Shown here piece by piece: positions 34,038-45,619 of a stretch of DNA of 64,000 bases (position 1 is its first letter; each line of letters opens with the position of its first letter). A program made the translations under genes and the position numbers. This stretch comes from Merluccius polli (Eukaryota > Chordata > Actinopteri > Gadiformes > Merlucciidae). The stretch is from assembly GCA_030340625.1 (NCBI GenBank), contig JAOPHQ010005416.1, positions 118,501 through 182,500 on the forward strand. The letters run 5' to 3'. The notes below the pieces were generated by a model. The model did no database searches. It saw only the letters and a list, made by a program, of their open reading frames with translations, and was not told the origin of the DNA.

Positions 34038-35495
34038 GCAGTCAAGCCAGACGTTCCTCCGATCACCGTGGTCAAATCAGCCGCACTTATATTTCTAGTG
34101 TACAAGTATTCTCAGCATTACGGTAAAAGTGGAGAAACAGCGTATTTACTTCCGGTTTTCAAAATAAATGTATTAAGAACAGTAAGCCATAATTCAAACC
34201 TACATTTAAATAAAATATGTTGTATTAAAGTGTTCCATGCGCCCATGATGAATGAAAAACTTAATATCAAGTATCTTTATTGCACCAGTGTGGAGAAATG
34301 CCAAAAATAAAAGTCCCATATTTGTACCTCCGAGTGTCATATTTTCTTATATTTGAGCTACTGTAAAATCACTTTGCTCAATAATTCCTTATGGGACATA
34401 TGGGACTTTTATTGTAGAATATCTCCAAATTGGTACAGTAAAAATGCTTGATATTGACTGTGGGTGTAGTCTTACATGTGTAGAAGTCAAATATACCATC
34501 CATAGCCAGGAATTATTGAGCAAAGTGATTTTACAGTAGCTCAAATATGAAATTGTGCTATCTGGAGGTACACATATGGGACTTTTATTGTTGAATATCT
34601 CCAAATTGGTACAGTAAAAATGCTTGATATTGAGTGTGGGTGTAGTCTCAGATGTGTAGAAGTCAAATATACCATCCATAGCCAGGAATTATTGAGCAAA
34701 GTGATTTTACAGTAGCTCAAATATAAGAAAATATGCCACTTGGAGGAACAAATATGGGACTTTTATTTTGCCATTTCTCCACACTGGTGCAATAAAGATA
34801 CTTTATATTAAGTTTTTCATTCATTATGGGCGCATGAAACACTTTAATACAACATATTTTATTTAAATGTAGGTTTGAATTATAGCTTACTGTTCTTAAT
34901 ACATTTATTTTGAAAACCGGAAGTGAATACGCTGTTTCTCCCATAGACATATATACGTAGACGCCTCATAGACTGACGCTGCCTGTTGGAGCTGACGTAT
35001 CAGCGCGGCCGCCATCTTGGATGGGTCCCCAGTGCGCCCCCAGTGCATTCATTTCTACTGAGGAAGGTGTATCCCCAACTACAATAATAAGCGTAACTCC
35101 CCGAATTTTTACCGGATTTTCACACGGTTTGGTTTGTTACAAATGGCAGAGATGTATTTATGATACAGGACGAATTAATATTTTTTTTATATATTTTTTT
35201 AAATAATAAGAATTATTGTTCAATCTTACTTGTGAAAGGTAATCCCACGCGATCTGGTGTCAATACTGCGCCGTAAGCTGCACAAAATACTGGCATAGCT
35301 TGCTCTCCCGTTGACCCCTATGCTAGACTAGAGTGAGGAGACCCAACCAATATGGCGGCGACGCTGGGTTACGTTCCAGCACGTCATGAGGCGTCTACGT
35401 ATATATGTCTATGGTTTCTCCACTTTTACCGTAATGCTGAGAATATTGTACACTCGAAATATAAGTGCGGCGGAGGAACGGCTGGCTTGACCGCA
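34038..35495. mobile_element. Foldback element replacing the upstream region of lysozyme copy B
   Basis: Ends CTGCAGTCAAGCCAG and CTGGC-type complement GGCTTGACCGCAG are inverted. The arms (about 34038-34330 and 34730-35495) match the centre of the 6.5-9.8 kb palindrome. The middle holds a ~180-bp unit (tatgggacttttattg ... ttttacagtagctcaaatat) about twice. A 472-bp MITE is nested in the right arm. Confidence 0.65.
34942..35413. mobile_element. 472-bp MITE with perfect 8-bp duplication GTTTCTCC
   Basis: Ends CATAGACATATATACGTAGA and its complement; GTTTCTCC at 34934-34941 and 35414-35421. A second, truncated family member ends at about 37005 (catgaggcgtctacgtatat). The interior contains CCGCCATCTTGGATGGG and no coding sequence. 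Confidence 0.9.
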
Positions 35496-35496
35496 G

Positions 35497-36262
35497 TATA
35501 TTAACAACGTCATTGTGACTAGTCAGAATTTGTATAAAAGATATCTATAACGTCATTCTGACTAGTCAAAACGACAGTTAGAGATATAATTCATTACCTC
35601 AGCAGTGATGTCACTGAAAATGACACTCGACTCGTCACATATCCTGACATTTGCAGATATCTGCAATTCAGTTTTGACTACTCCAAATAAAAATATGCAG
35701 ATATCTCAAACGTCATTATGACTAGTCTGAATTGTTGTGCATGACGTTGCTCATGCGAGGCTTCCCATTGGATATTGGCCCAGCAAAGCATTTGAAGAAT
35801 GTTAACAGAAGCAATGGCGGTTGCTGTTGTAGATAAGATAGTTAGAAAATGCCATGAAATAGAAAGAGCTTATCATCAAGGAGTTTGTGGTGAACGAGTA
35901 TGGCAAGCCGTTTTAACATTTATTAGCTAAGTTTGACTATCCGGAATTAACATTATGGATATTAACAACGTCATTGTGACTAGTCAGAATTTGTATTCAA
36001 GATATCTGTAAAGTCATTCTGACTAGTCAAAACTGAATGACAGATATCAGCAGTGATGTCACTGAAAATGACACTCAACTCGTCACACATCCTAAATGAC
36101 ATTTGCAGATATCTGCAATTCTGTTTTTGACTACCCCAAATAATAGTTGCAGATATCTCAAATGTCATTATGACTAGTCCGAATTGTTGTGCATGACGTT
36201 GCTCATGCGAGGCTTCCCATTGGATATTGGCCCAGCAAAGCATTTGAACAGTGTTAACAGAA
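35497..36262. repeat. Pair of ~300-bp direct repeats
   Basis: tattaacaacgtcattgtga and following sequence occurs at 35497-35813 and again at 35957-36262. Each copy is internally near-palindromic around tgactagtcagaattt. A 39-codon frame (MAVAVVDKIVRKCHEIE ...) lies between them at about 35815; it is too short to call. Confidence 0.85.
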
Positions 36263-36269
36263 AAATCTA

Positions 36270-37010
36270 CACACAAAAAAGTGCTGGGTTAAAAAATAAC
36301 CCAACCTTAAACCAGGCTATGGGACAGAACACGCGGTGAGTTGGTTTGACCCAAGTGCTGGGTTTTACCATGTTACCCAGATGTTGAGTTGTTTATTTGA
36401 CCCAACCTAGTGGGTGAAATTAACTCTATTGCTGGGTTAAATACAACCCATATACTGGGTTATTTCAGAACCCAACCCAGTGGGTGAAATTAACTCTATT
36501 GCTGGGTTAAATACTACCCATACACTGGGTTATTTCCTATCTCATTGCCTTGCTGCTTTTATATTAAATAATAGTAACATCCCATAATCACAAAAACACA
36601 TACAAAAAGGCCACTGTAATTCAATGACATTTGACAAATGTTGACATATACATCCCTGGTGCTAAATACAGGGGCTGTACATAAAAAAACATTTAAAGAA
36701 CAGCTTAGAAGAAGTCACAAACAGTCATTAGTGCATTATAAAAATCTAGTCAGGCAGACTTTAGTGGTTCTTGAGGCCCTTTCAGCTCTTTGGGCTTGAA
36801 CACCTAAGAATAATAAATGTTACAAATGACAAGTGTTACCATAACAACGAAGTAGACTGGCAAGCAGGTATACCAAGCAAGCAACGCAACTAATTTCCAT
36901 GTAAGGCAGTTGTATCCATAATATACGGGTGAGGAGACCCAAACAATATGGCGCTGGATTACGTTCCAGCACGTCATGAGGCGTCTACGTATATTATGTC
37001 TATGGTTGTA
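36270..37010. repeat. GCTGGGTT-type MITE and a truncated CATAGACAT-type MITE
   Basis: Many alternating GCTGGGTTA and AACCCA motifs between 36285 and 36535, including a ~72-bp tandem duplication (cccaac ... gtgggtgaaattaactctat). The right end of the MITE family at 34942 lies at about 36930-37005. No gene is seen. Confidence 0.7.
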
Positions 37011-37673
37011 TCTGTTGGCCACTAGGTGGCGTTTTAGCCCTTGGTTGTCGATCCGAGTTTGTTTTATATGAATTCTTTTTGATCCCTCTGATACACCGTA
37101 GGGTTGATGCGAGTTTCGCGTACGACACCATTTTGCTTTGGATGTGCGTTATCAACTCTACAGGTGAGTCGTGTTATTTCTGTGGGTGAAATGAAAGGGA
37201 GATATCTTAGTGAATACCACACTCGAGTTCGTTTTTTGTGAGCTAATCTGAAAGTTAAACTGTTGAGCAGTTGAATGCTGGGTGATTGGCACAGCTGGCG
37301 ATTTTGTTTATCTATAGAATAACGAGTGGAATATGGCTAGTAATGAGAAGAAATGTGTTAAATGTATAAATGTACTTATTAAGAACTGGATGTGCGTTAT
37401 CAACTCTATAGACTGTTGGAAAATAAAACATCTCACCACCATTCCCGAACCTCTTCATCTCCCGTGTGGATTCTTCTGCGCACAGCCACCCGCCAAAATA
37501 ACCAACAGAACACAACGCAGAGTAGCAGCGGGTCGCTGGAGAGCGAGAGAGGGTTACATATACTTCCAAAACACAATTTCACACAGAAGTAAGTTAAAGT
37601 AAACACTGTAAGCTCAGACTTATATACAATCCATAGTCAATAAGGAACACGGGGAAGAAAACTTACAACAGCT

Positions 37674-38006
37674 CTATGCTGTACATACAATAAAAACATC
37701 GAAAACCTTTACGCGCCCCCTAAGTGTGCAAAAAAACTTAAAGGATGACGACTCATGTCCATCAATACCATACACGGCATGCTGGAAAAACTCCCAGGTG
37801 GGCCGGCACTGCTTGGTGTAATTGATGTCCAGAACAAAGAAAGCCTTGAAACCAACACATCTGCTCCCAGCAGCAATCTCAATGGCATGGCCTGCAACAA
37901 TGGTGAAGGTCTGGCAGATGGTCTTCTCATCCCTAAGGCACAAAATGTGCGGGAATGGTTGGTTTGTCTCTGCGTTTTGAAGATATTCAATCATGTTGGT
38001 CCCCAC
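37674..38006 (-). CDS. Isolated exon of an uncharacterised fish protein or transposon ORF
   Basis: A minus-strand exon opens after an acceptor (taattaacag, then GTGGGGACC) and runs 110 codons to a stop at 37674. It contains PFPHILCLRDEKTICQTFTI, then a Cys and KAFFVLDINY, then WEFFQHAVYGIDG. I recall this pattern as the C-terminal part of a repeated uncharacterised ORF common in teleost genomes, but I cannot name its function. No upstream exon was found with confidence in the next kilobase. It may be a transposon-captured or orphan exon. Confidence 0.4.
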   Translation of the reverse strand: MGTNMIEYLQNAETNQPFPHILCLRDEKTICQTFTIVAGHAIEIAAGSRCVGFKAFFVLDINYTKQCRPTWEFFQHAVYGIDGHESSSFKFFCTLRGRVKVFDVFIVCTA

Positions 38007-38009
38007 CTG

Positions 38010-38840
38010 TTAATTACACATCAGTCACTTAGTGTTGCAATATAACTTGCAATTAAAGTCCCCCTCCACTCAAAAATGTATTTTTCTTCTTGTTCCTACA
38101 GTTGAATGTTTCACTGTGCAGAATTTGACACCAGAAGGCTGTTTTCACATTCATCTACTGAAAGTGGAACGTCGACATCACAACTAGTTTGGAAGCCAAT
38201 TCTGGTCCAATATTCAACTTACATAAGTGTAATGTGGACACTTGAAGCCTCCAGTGCACATACACTGAGAACGCACTTTTCAGGGAAGTAGGAGACATCT
38301 TGTGTCCAACAGTTAAACTTTGGAAATGAAAAATAATTACATATTCATAGACAATGGAATTTTGAATGAGGGAGAAGGAGTAGATGTCATTTTAAAGGTC
38401 CAATGTGTAACATTTTGGGGGATCTATTGGCAGAAATTGAATATAATATTTATAAGTATGTTTTCATTAGTATATAATCACCTGAAAATAAGAATCGTAA
38501 GAGAAAAGCTGGAACCGATAGATCCTTTTTCAGCAAGCAAAAATGCGCTGTAAGTGCAATCCTACATGAGAAACCTACAAATTAACTTATTAGCTATTAC
38601 TTATAGATAGTTATTCAATAATATCCTCCTCTTTCATCTATTGCTAACGTTAACGGTTAGCTAGCAGTAACACTGCAGTTAGCTACATATCGGCTGTAGC
38701 TACAGTCTATGCTTTGGCTACTACAAATTTCTGTCTTTCACTTTTATTGGTTGACTGGAATACCTTTTGTACAGTAGCGATGGTTTCTGGTGTTCTACAT
38801 ACATTCCATATACAAGTCAAGTTAATTCCATATTGCGTTA
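38010..38840. repeat. Gene-free stretch with a common teleost interspersed repeat
   Basis: aaaggtccaatgtgtaacat and ggatctattggcagaaattg (about 38394-38445) mark a frequent fish repeat. No exon is supported. Confidence 0.5.
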
Positions 38841-38849
38841 GCCTTTGCT

Positions 38850-39359
38850 TAGCCTGGCAAGCCAGACCCACATCAGAAAGATGTAAGGTCTGGCTCAGCT
38901 CCATTGGCAGTGTGGGCGGGATAAACGGTTGTCTTTCAAGTTCCCTCTGCACGCAATAGGATAGCGCTACAACCAATCAGAGCAACGAAGAAGGTGACGT
39001 AGTCAGACTACGTAATTAATCAAAACTCAGAATAAATATTTCTTTTCGAGGAAAGACTTCAGTGCCGTTCTTTGTTATTTTCTCAAATAAAATGTTAACT
39101 TCAAGTCTTGAAGAGTCGCGGCCAAAGCCGAGTCGAAAGACAACCGTTCGCCAGCAGCAGCAGCCATTGTTTACCTCTAACACGGAACCGTCGCAACTCT
39201 GTCGTCATGGTAGCCCGGCTTCCGACTCCGCCCCTCACGCTGTGATTGGTCAGACATACTTGGTGTTCCCAGCACCAAAAAGCCGACGGAGCCGTGCTAG
39301 ACCTACCTAGCTGCCAAATAAATGTGCTGCCGCTAGGGGGTGTCTAGAGTTCTAGGCTA
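38850..39359. mobile_element. hAT-like MITE with perfect direct duplication
   Basis: Ends TAGCCTGGCAAGCCAGAC and GTCTAGAGTTCTAGGCTA are imperfect inverted repeats. GCCTTTGCT occurs on both sides (38841-38849 and 39360-39368). No transposase remains. Confidence 0.85.
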
Positions 39360-39589
39360 GCCTTTGCTAGTATTAGGCATAAAAGCTAGCCTCCCAAGTT
39401 CACCGTTCTCTCACGGTCACAATGTTCGATCTGAATGCACCATTGGAATGCACCGACTCCGCTGTCATTTTACAACGCCATGTTTCTACAGTGGCTCACA
39501 GTCGACAAATCAAACGACTAGATAGCCTACTAAATTGCGTTTTGACATGTTTGCAACCTGCGGATTTACCATTAGATGTCCCTATTGTG

Positions 39590-39762
39590 AGGATGTCATC
39601 GTGCGTGCCTATCACATGATTTTCCAGACTCGACGGTTTCGGTTGAGTATGTGGGGATTTTTTCGGTCGCAATTGGTTTTTAAAAGTGGTGGGGACAAAA
39701 TTCAAATTATAAATAGTGATGGGGACATGTCCCCACCATCCCCCCCGTAATCTACGCGCCTG
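39590..39762 (-). mobile_element. Partial copy of the hAT-like family at 2105-2922
   Basis: The reverse complement begins CAGGCGCGTAGATTACGGGG and matches the left end and adjoining 170 bases of the 2.1-kb copy without its nested foldback. The left boundary was not found. Confidence 0.7.
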
Positions 39763-40002
39763 GACAAGTGTCAAGGTTCCGCTTGTGATTGGTCAGTTGT
39801 CAAAAAAACACCTGACGTCGGGCACTTTTTTCCTCAAAGTTGAACTTTTTTCAACTTTTTTTTACGCTCGGTGCGGGAGAAAAAAATGCCGAGAGGCGTT
39901 TAAAAAATGCCAGGGACTGTTTCCAAAAACGCTCTGCTACATAGGACTATAATGTAAAACGAGCGCTGGCAGAAAAAAAACGCTAGGTGTGAACACGCCC
40001 TA
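39763..40002. mobile_element. Right part of another small DNA element
   Basis: Ends GTGTGAACACGCCCTA at 40002, immediately before sequence duplicated at 29740. Contains aaaaaacgct-type motifs. Its left end was not identified. Confidence 0.45.
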
Positions 40003-41078
40003 AGAAAGTAAAGTAAAGAAATTAGGTTTTTGTATATGTAGTTTATACACTACCTGCATTATGTACTTAATAACTAAATAACTTAATGTTTATATTTAAA
40101 TATGCCCACTAAGAAACAAGTTCTAGCCTTTTGATGCCATTAGCAACAAAAAATGACTAACACATATTCCAATGTGAACCAAGCTTTTTATTTTTTACAT
40201 TGTGGTTGTTTGTGTTTTAAAATCTGAGCAGACTGAATGGCCACTGGGTTGCCTTGTTAATATTCAGTTTTCATTTAGTTCTGTGGGTATGATGTTCTCT
40301 ATGAATCAAGATGTAAAGCTATATGCAGATTGTGTGTGTGTGTGTGTGTGTGTGTCTTCATGAGAGACGTGTAATATATGTATGTATGACACAGTTTATG
40401 TACAGTAATAAACTACCCATAAACAGGACCATTGGCTGGTTCCTCCTCTCCACTAGCACATCTTTTGTGGCCATTATTAGTTCTATGCTTTTAATGTTGA
40501 TTTTGAGTGTACATCACTGACTCAAGGTATGTTAAAGGAAAGGGATCATTTACATATTCATAGATAAAGACATGCAGGTGGTGACATGGGAGCGAGGACC
40601 GAGGAGTATGGGGGGCACGTGAATCACTGCTCACAGTTCAGAGTTCTGCCCTGAATGAGTCTAAGCCTTGATTGAATTACGGCCGTTATTAATCAAAGTA
40701 AAGCACATGATTACAATTAACTGACAATGGCGGTCTCAATGACATATTAAATGTCTGCGATATCTTGTGGTAAAGGGGGCTTTGTTTGCTGTGTCCCACA
40801 TTCATATTGCAGCTGGGGTGGAGCGCTGCAATGTGTAAGTGAGAAATAGGGAGCGGGTGGGTTCTCTCTGCTTGAAATGTGACAATATCGCAACCTTGAC
40901 TGTAAGTTGGTTTTTCAGAACAGAAGCAGATAGGATTCTCTCTCTCTCTCGCTCTCTCTCAAGCCTAGGGGTTAAAGGTCGTCCTCCAAACGCCTTTGGG
41001 TAGCTGTAGTACCTGAACCATCCACACGATGGCACTAAAGTACGTCCTTTTTAACAGCAACCTCTTGATTTGTAAAAC

Positions 41079-41937
41079 CAGAGCCCGTCTACGGAGAGCC
41101 TGTCCACTCCCTATTAAGTCCCATTGTACCGAATTTTGGTTGCAGTTCCACCAGAGCTCCACTGGGGGCGATCGCCCGTGAGTGCAGAATGAATGGGAGC
41201 AGATGGAGCTAGACGGCTAAATGTGTCTCTTTCACCTGATTCTCATTGAGAAATCTCAGATTTGATTGTAGTTTTTACAAGTTCAACATGGGTTATAGAT
41301 CGAAAGTTGAATGAACGAGTACTTATGTCCTTTCGATTTCTTACAGGACGAGTTGTTGTTGCCCATAACACGCTAGCATTCTGCTAATGAACGCTGATTG
41401 GTCAGTGAAGGACTGATTACGACCAGAGATCCTGCTTGATGGCATCTTGGCATCCGAAGCGGGACCAGAATGTTAAGGTGGACCTTTTCGCCCAAGTTCT
41501 TTTTTTTTTTAACACAGCAACTTTTTTTGGTTGCTGGCACTTTTATCTGCGTATCGTTATGTATGTACTGCTGTGTTGTCGATGCCTTGAGGGAAAGGGA
41601 GAGGCTTACCGTAAAGCAGTATCTCTGGTCGTAAGATGTGTATGACGTCATTGACATTTTAAAATACTTTTTTAAAGCAAATAAGTGACTCTAAAAAATC
41701 TAACACCCAGCAATGTGTAATTTCTTTGCATCTCCTTTCGAAAGCAACATTCAAATTACTAGACAAAAAATTATATCCTGAGAAAAGTGGAGTTTGAGGG
41801 GTATAGCTCCGTAGACCGCCATTCATTCTGCACTCACCATGTGAGCGCCCTCACATGGAACCAGAGGGGAACTGCAACAGTTCAGAACCCGGAAGTAAAC
41901 CGAGAGTGGAACTTCTCTCCTTATTAGACATTCTCTG
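41079..41937. mobile_element. Second copy of the CAGAG-ended element
   Basis: Inverted relative to 13557-14426. GTAAAAC flanks it at 41072-41078 and 41938-41944. The duplicated region at about 30783-30790 (tgtaaaactatg) is the empty site. Confidence 0.9.
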
Positions 41938-42632
41938 GTAAAACTATGACGTAGTGACGTTTCTCAAGTTTTCCTGGTTCCAATAAACATCACTGGTGAC
42001 TGACTGCAGACTAGATTCTAACAATGCTTGAGTCCAAAAAATATAATGTCCAGAAGTTTGTTGGATTTGCAAAAAAGGTCTTGTGGTTTATTTTGTACAA
42101 AAATCAAAGAAAACTGACTTAGAATACTTAAAACAAACAAGAGCAGGATGTGGGCTAAGCCATTGTAGAAAAACTTTTTGCTGTGTAATCAGCCACACCT
42201 GGCACTCTGTCTATGTCCCATTATATGCACACAGGCACTCAAGACCTGTAGAGGTCACCAAAAACAAGCATTGCACACAAATAATACTAAACAGAATATG
42301 GCTCCTACATATGACATAAGCGAAAGCAGTGAAAGCAGTTTTGATTGTTGTCATATTTCTTCATATGAAACAGGGTGTGGTTGGTAAGCCAGTGAGGATG
42401 TGTGGTAATGAACTGTCTGTATATTTAGCAATCACCACCACGTTTTTGACGTAAACAAAGGAAGCACATACAAAAAGTATTTTTGCCCTGAACATTATAT
42501 TTTAAACAATGGAAAATATATTAATCAAAAGAATTACGTCATGTGCCTTTTAACACAAATTATGATAATAGCAGTAATAATAATAATAATACTAGTGTTA
42601 CAGAACGTTTGGGCTGCTCAAGAGGGATTTCT

Positions 42633-44076
42633 CTAATATCCGTGTCGTTTGTACCACTGGGCTCTGGCAGTGACATCATTGGAGTAGTCTCTTCCTGTGG
42701 TGTGTTGGTCCACATTCTCATAGGAGTGGACATTACCATCTCCCATGTTGTAGGCGGCAATCGCTCCTGCAAAGTCATCCAGAAGTGACACAGTGTTATA
42801 AAGCAGAAGGTAGATTAGAGGTGCTGTAGGTAAGATTTAAGAGCTGCTATTTGAGTGTAATTTGTTTAAAATGGCACAGCCGTCCTTCAGCTATAAGTGA
42901 GTGAAATGCGCTGTGAAAGTATCTGTTCTGGTTGACTGCTCATGCCTCTGTATGAGACAATTGAGTTCGCCCTCATTTCTGACCAGTCAGTGTAAAATGC
43001 AATACTTCTCAGTGGTGGAGAAACATAAGGTGGGAGAGGGCGTTTTTTGGGTTGTTTAAAATATTTCCCTCTTCCACTTTTCTCTGCTCTGTCTCTTTAC
43101 TGCTCTCCATTCTTACAGCAGCTTTAACCACACATTTCAAAAAGTAAACAAATGCAGGGTGTCAGAATGAGGACTTATAATAATACATAAATAATACAAA
43201 CCCTTCAGCTTCTGTTCTGCTCCCCAGTTGGGGAACTTGTTCTGGATCCGTTTAATGAAATAAACCAAGATCCCAGTTGCTTGGTTCAGGTGCTCCTCAC
43301 TATCCCACTTTCCTTCGGCTTTGTGATTACCGCCGTTTGGATTCACATCCACCTGTAGGAGAAAGCCATGTTGCATATGACAATCATAGATAGGCCTACA
43401 TGATCAAGTCACATTGTATCATTTATTATTTCCAACTAAATAAAACAATATTAAATATAAATGTATTACCTGCATCAGTCCAAAGCCATTACCGTTGTCC
43501 CCCCAGCCGTTGTTGTCTTTGATGGTGTTCCCGGCGCGGGACTCTCTGGAGATGATGCCAGCGATGAGAGCTGGGTCCACACCATGCCTCTGCCCCACTC
43601 GCTTAATCATGGACTTATAACCTTCCATTCTCCCAACATCGGTTTTAGCCATTGTTTCCGATGCCCTTACACCTTTGGGACAGACAATATGTTTTAGGCC
43701 TACAGTAGGCAGGCTGTCTTGTCACTTTGCATGGGTTATACAACGTTCAACGACATGTGTCTGACTTCAGTAAAATGAATGGCTACTTCCACAGCTGTAA
43801 GTCTAGATGTTGAACAGCAGCACCCTACCGTCGTATCCCAGTTTATCCTGATTCGCGGTTTGCTGCGACGCGCCTGATGTTTGTACCTTCATGATGTCTC
43901 CTAGAAAGGTTCAATTGATTCAATTATTACTGACTGATATCAACATCAATAGGCCCTATCTATCATTCGCTGAAATCAGGGTAACATAGTTGTCATACTC
44001 GTGTAATGTCTAATTTAAAAAAAAAATCATCTTCCTGTAGTATTTCTGATAAGAACATTTTATAATTCTTACCCAT
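42633..44076 (-). CDS. lyg: Goose-type lysozyme copy C, intact
   Basis: Goose-type lysozyme cleaves the beta-1,4 link between N-acetylmuramic acid and N-acetylglucosamine in bacterial walls. Five coding exons on the minus strand: 44076-44073 (ATG-G), 43900-43829, 43672-43470, 43352-43202 and 42766-42633. All introns are GT-AG and phases agree, giving 187 residues and TAG. Landmarks: MGDIMKVQTSGASQQT, ETMAKTD, DPALIAGIISRESRAG with the catalytic Glu at residue 69, GWGDNGNGFGLMQ and VD with Asp 84 and Asp 95, KFPNWGAEQKLKG, AYNMGDGNV and the C-terminal QWYKRHGY. There is no signal peptide, as usual for fish g-type enzymes. Upstream are a TATA box and an ISRE, so interferon induction is likely. 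This is the only copy with both a complete active site and a promoter. Confidence 0.92.
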
Positions 44077-44179
44077 ATTTGATTTGTATGTGAGTTCCTT
44101 GTTGCAGCAGAGGTTGAGACGTCTTGGGTGTCGCTGCTCGTCCTGTTTCCTACTCTACGACGACGACGGGAGGAAATGG

Positions 44180-44215
44180 TTTATATACACAGGACAGGAC
44201 TAGTTTCACTTTCAC
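44180..44215 (-). promoter_or_regulatory. TATA box and ISRE-like element of lysozyme copy C
   Basis: On the minus strand, TATATAAA lies at 44187-44180 and GTGAAAGTGAAACT (complement of AGTTTCACTTTCAC) at 44215-44202. The latter fits the interferon-stimulated response element GAAANNGAAACT. The leader would start near 44150, about 75 bases before the ATG. Confidence 0.7.
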
Positions 44216-44398
44216 TTTGAATCACAGCGAGCAGTCACGTGCAGGGGGGGGGGGGGGGGGGGGGAATATAGTTTCGGAGCCCACTCCCTCATATCCTATC
44301 TTTATCTATATATGGGATCATTAGCAGGAGGGACCATCATAACGAAACCCAAAAACTATTCCTGAACTATATTACCATGTTTATATGGTTTATATATA

Positions 44399-45617
44399 CA
44401 CTCACCGGCCACTTTATTAGGTACACCTTGCTAGTACCGGGTTGGACCCCCTTTTGCCTTCAGAACTGCCTTAATCCTTCGTGGCACAGATTCAACAAGG
44501 TACTGGAAACATTCCTCAGAGAGTTTGGTCCATATTGACATGATAGCATCACGCAGTTGCTGCAGATTTGTCGGCTGCACATCCATGATGCGAATCTCCC
44601 GTTCCACCACATCCCAAAGGTGCTCTATTGGATTGAGATCTGGTGACTGTGGAGGCCATTTGAGTACAGTGAACTCATTGTCATGTTCAAGAAACCAGTC
44701 TGAGATGATTCGCGCTTTATGACATGGCGCGTTATCCTGCTGGAAGTAGCCATCAGAAGATGGGTACACTGTGGTCATAAAGGGATGGACATGGTCAGCA
44801 ACAATACTCAGGTAGTCTGTGGCTTTGACACGATGCTCAATTGGTACTAATAAGCCCAAAGTGTGCCAGGAAAATATCCCCCACACCATTACACCACCAC
44901 CACCAGCCTGAACCGTTGATACAAGGCAGGATGGATCCATGCTTTCATGTTGTTGACGCCAAATTCTGACCCTACCATCCGAATGTCGCAGCAGAAATCG
45001 AGACTCATCAGACCAGGCAACGTTTTTCCAATCTTCGATTGTCCAATTTTGGTGAGCCTGTGCGAATTGTAGCCTCAGTTTCCTGTTCTTAGCTGACAGA
45101 GTGGCACCCGGTGTGGTCTTCTGCTGCTGTAGCCCATCCGCCTCAAGGTTCGACGTGTTGTGCGTTCAGAGATGCTCTTCTGCATACCTCTGTTGTAACG
45201 AGTGGTTATTTGAGTTACAGTTGCCTTTCTATCAGCTCGAACCAGTCTGGCCATTCTCCTCTGACCTCTAGCATCAACAAGGCATTTGCGCCCACAGAAC
45301 TGCCGCTCACTGGATATTTTCTCTTTTTCGGACCATTCTCTGTAAACCCTAGAGATGGTTGTGCGTGAAAATCCCAGTAGATCAGCAGTCTCTGAAATAC
45401 TCAGACCAGCCCGTCTGGCACCAACAACCATGCCACGTTCAAAGTCACTTAAATCACCTTTCTTCCCCATTCTGATGCTCGGTTTGAACTGCAGCAGATC
45501 GTCCTGACCATGTCTACATGCCTAAATGCATTGAGTTGCTGCCATGTGATTGGCTGATTAGAAATTTGCGTTAACGAGCAGTTGGACAGGTGTACCTAAT
45601 AAAGTGGCTGGTGAGTG
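44399..45617 (-). mobile_element. Tc1/mariner element, 1.2 kb
   Basis: Ends CACTCACCGGCCACTTTATT and its complement (one mismatch) sit between TA dinucleotides at 44397-44398 and 45618-45619, the canonical Tc1 target duplication. It carries one transposase gene on the minus strand. Confidence 0.95.
44431..45470 (-). pseudogene. Tc1 transposase with one frameshift
   Basis: Cut-and-paste transposase of the Tc1 family. The first frame (45470 down to about 45100) starts MGKKGDLSDFERGMVVGARR and holds two helix-turn-helix motifs (ISETADLLGFSRTTISRVYR and a second near TRYNRG). Near 45097-45104 one base appears lost. The protein continues in another frame (LSAKNRKLRLQFAQAHQNW) and then in the long frame to the stop at 44431. 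Catalytic DD34E residues are all present: WSDESRF, FQQDNAPCH and SPDLNPIEHLWD. The C-terminus is RIKAVLKAKGGPTRY. Length and motif spacing are normal. Only the one frame break stops this copy from encoding a full protein. Confidence 0.92.
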
Positions 45618-45619
45618 TA

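Larger units (their letters stand above)
40003..44240. repeat. Segmental duplication unit containing lysozyme copy C
   Basis: Matches 29737-34037 (unit with copy B) almost throughout, apart from later insertions (31880-33244 in B; 41079-41937 and about 41960-42310 here) and different microsatellite lengths. The right part also matches 27628-28640 (copy A). Confidence 0.85.

Noticed and set aside
37755..38045. 96-residue plus-strand frame
   Set aside because: Antisense to the exon at 37674-38006, which has the conserved-looking pattern and a splice acceptor.
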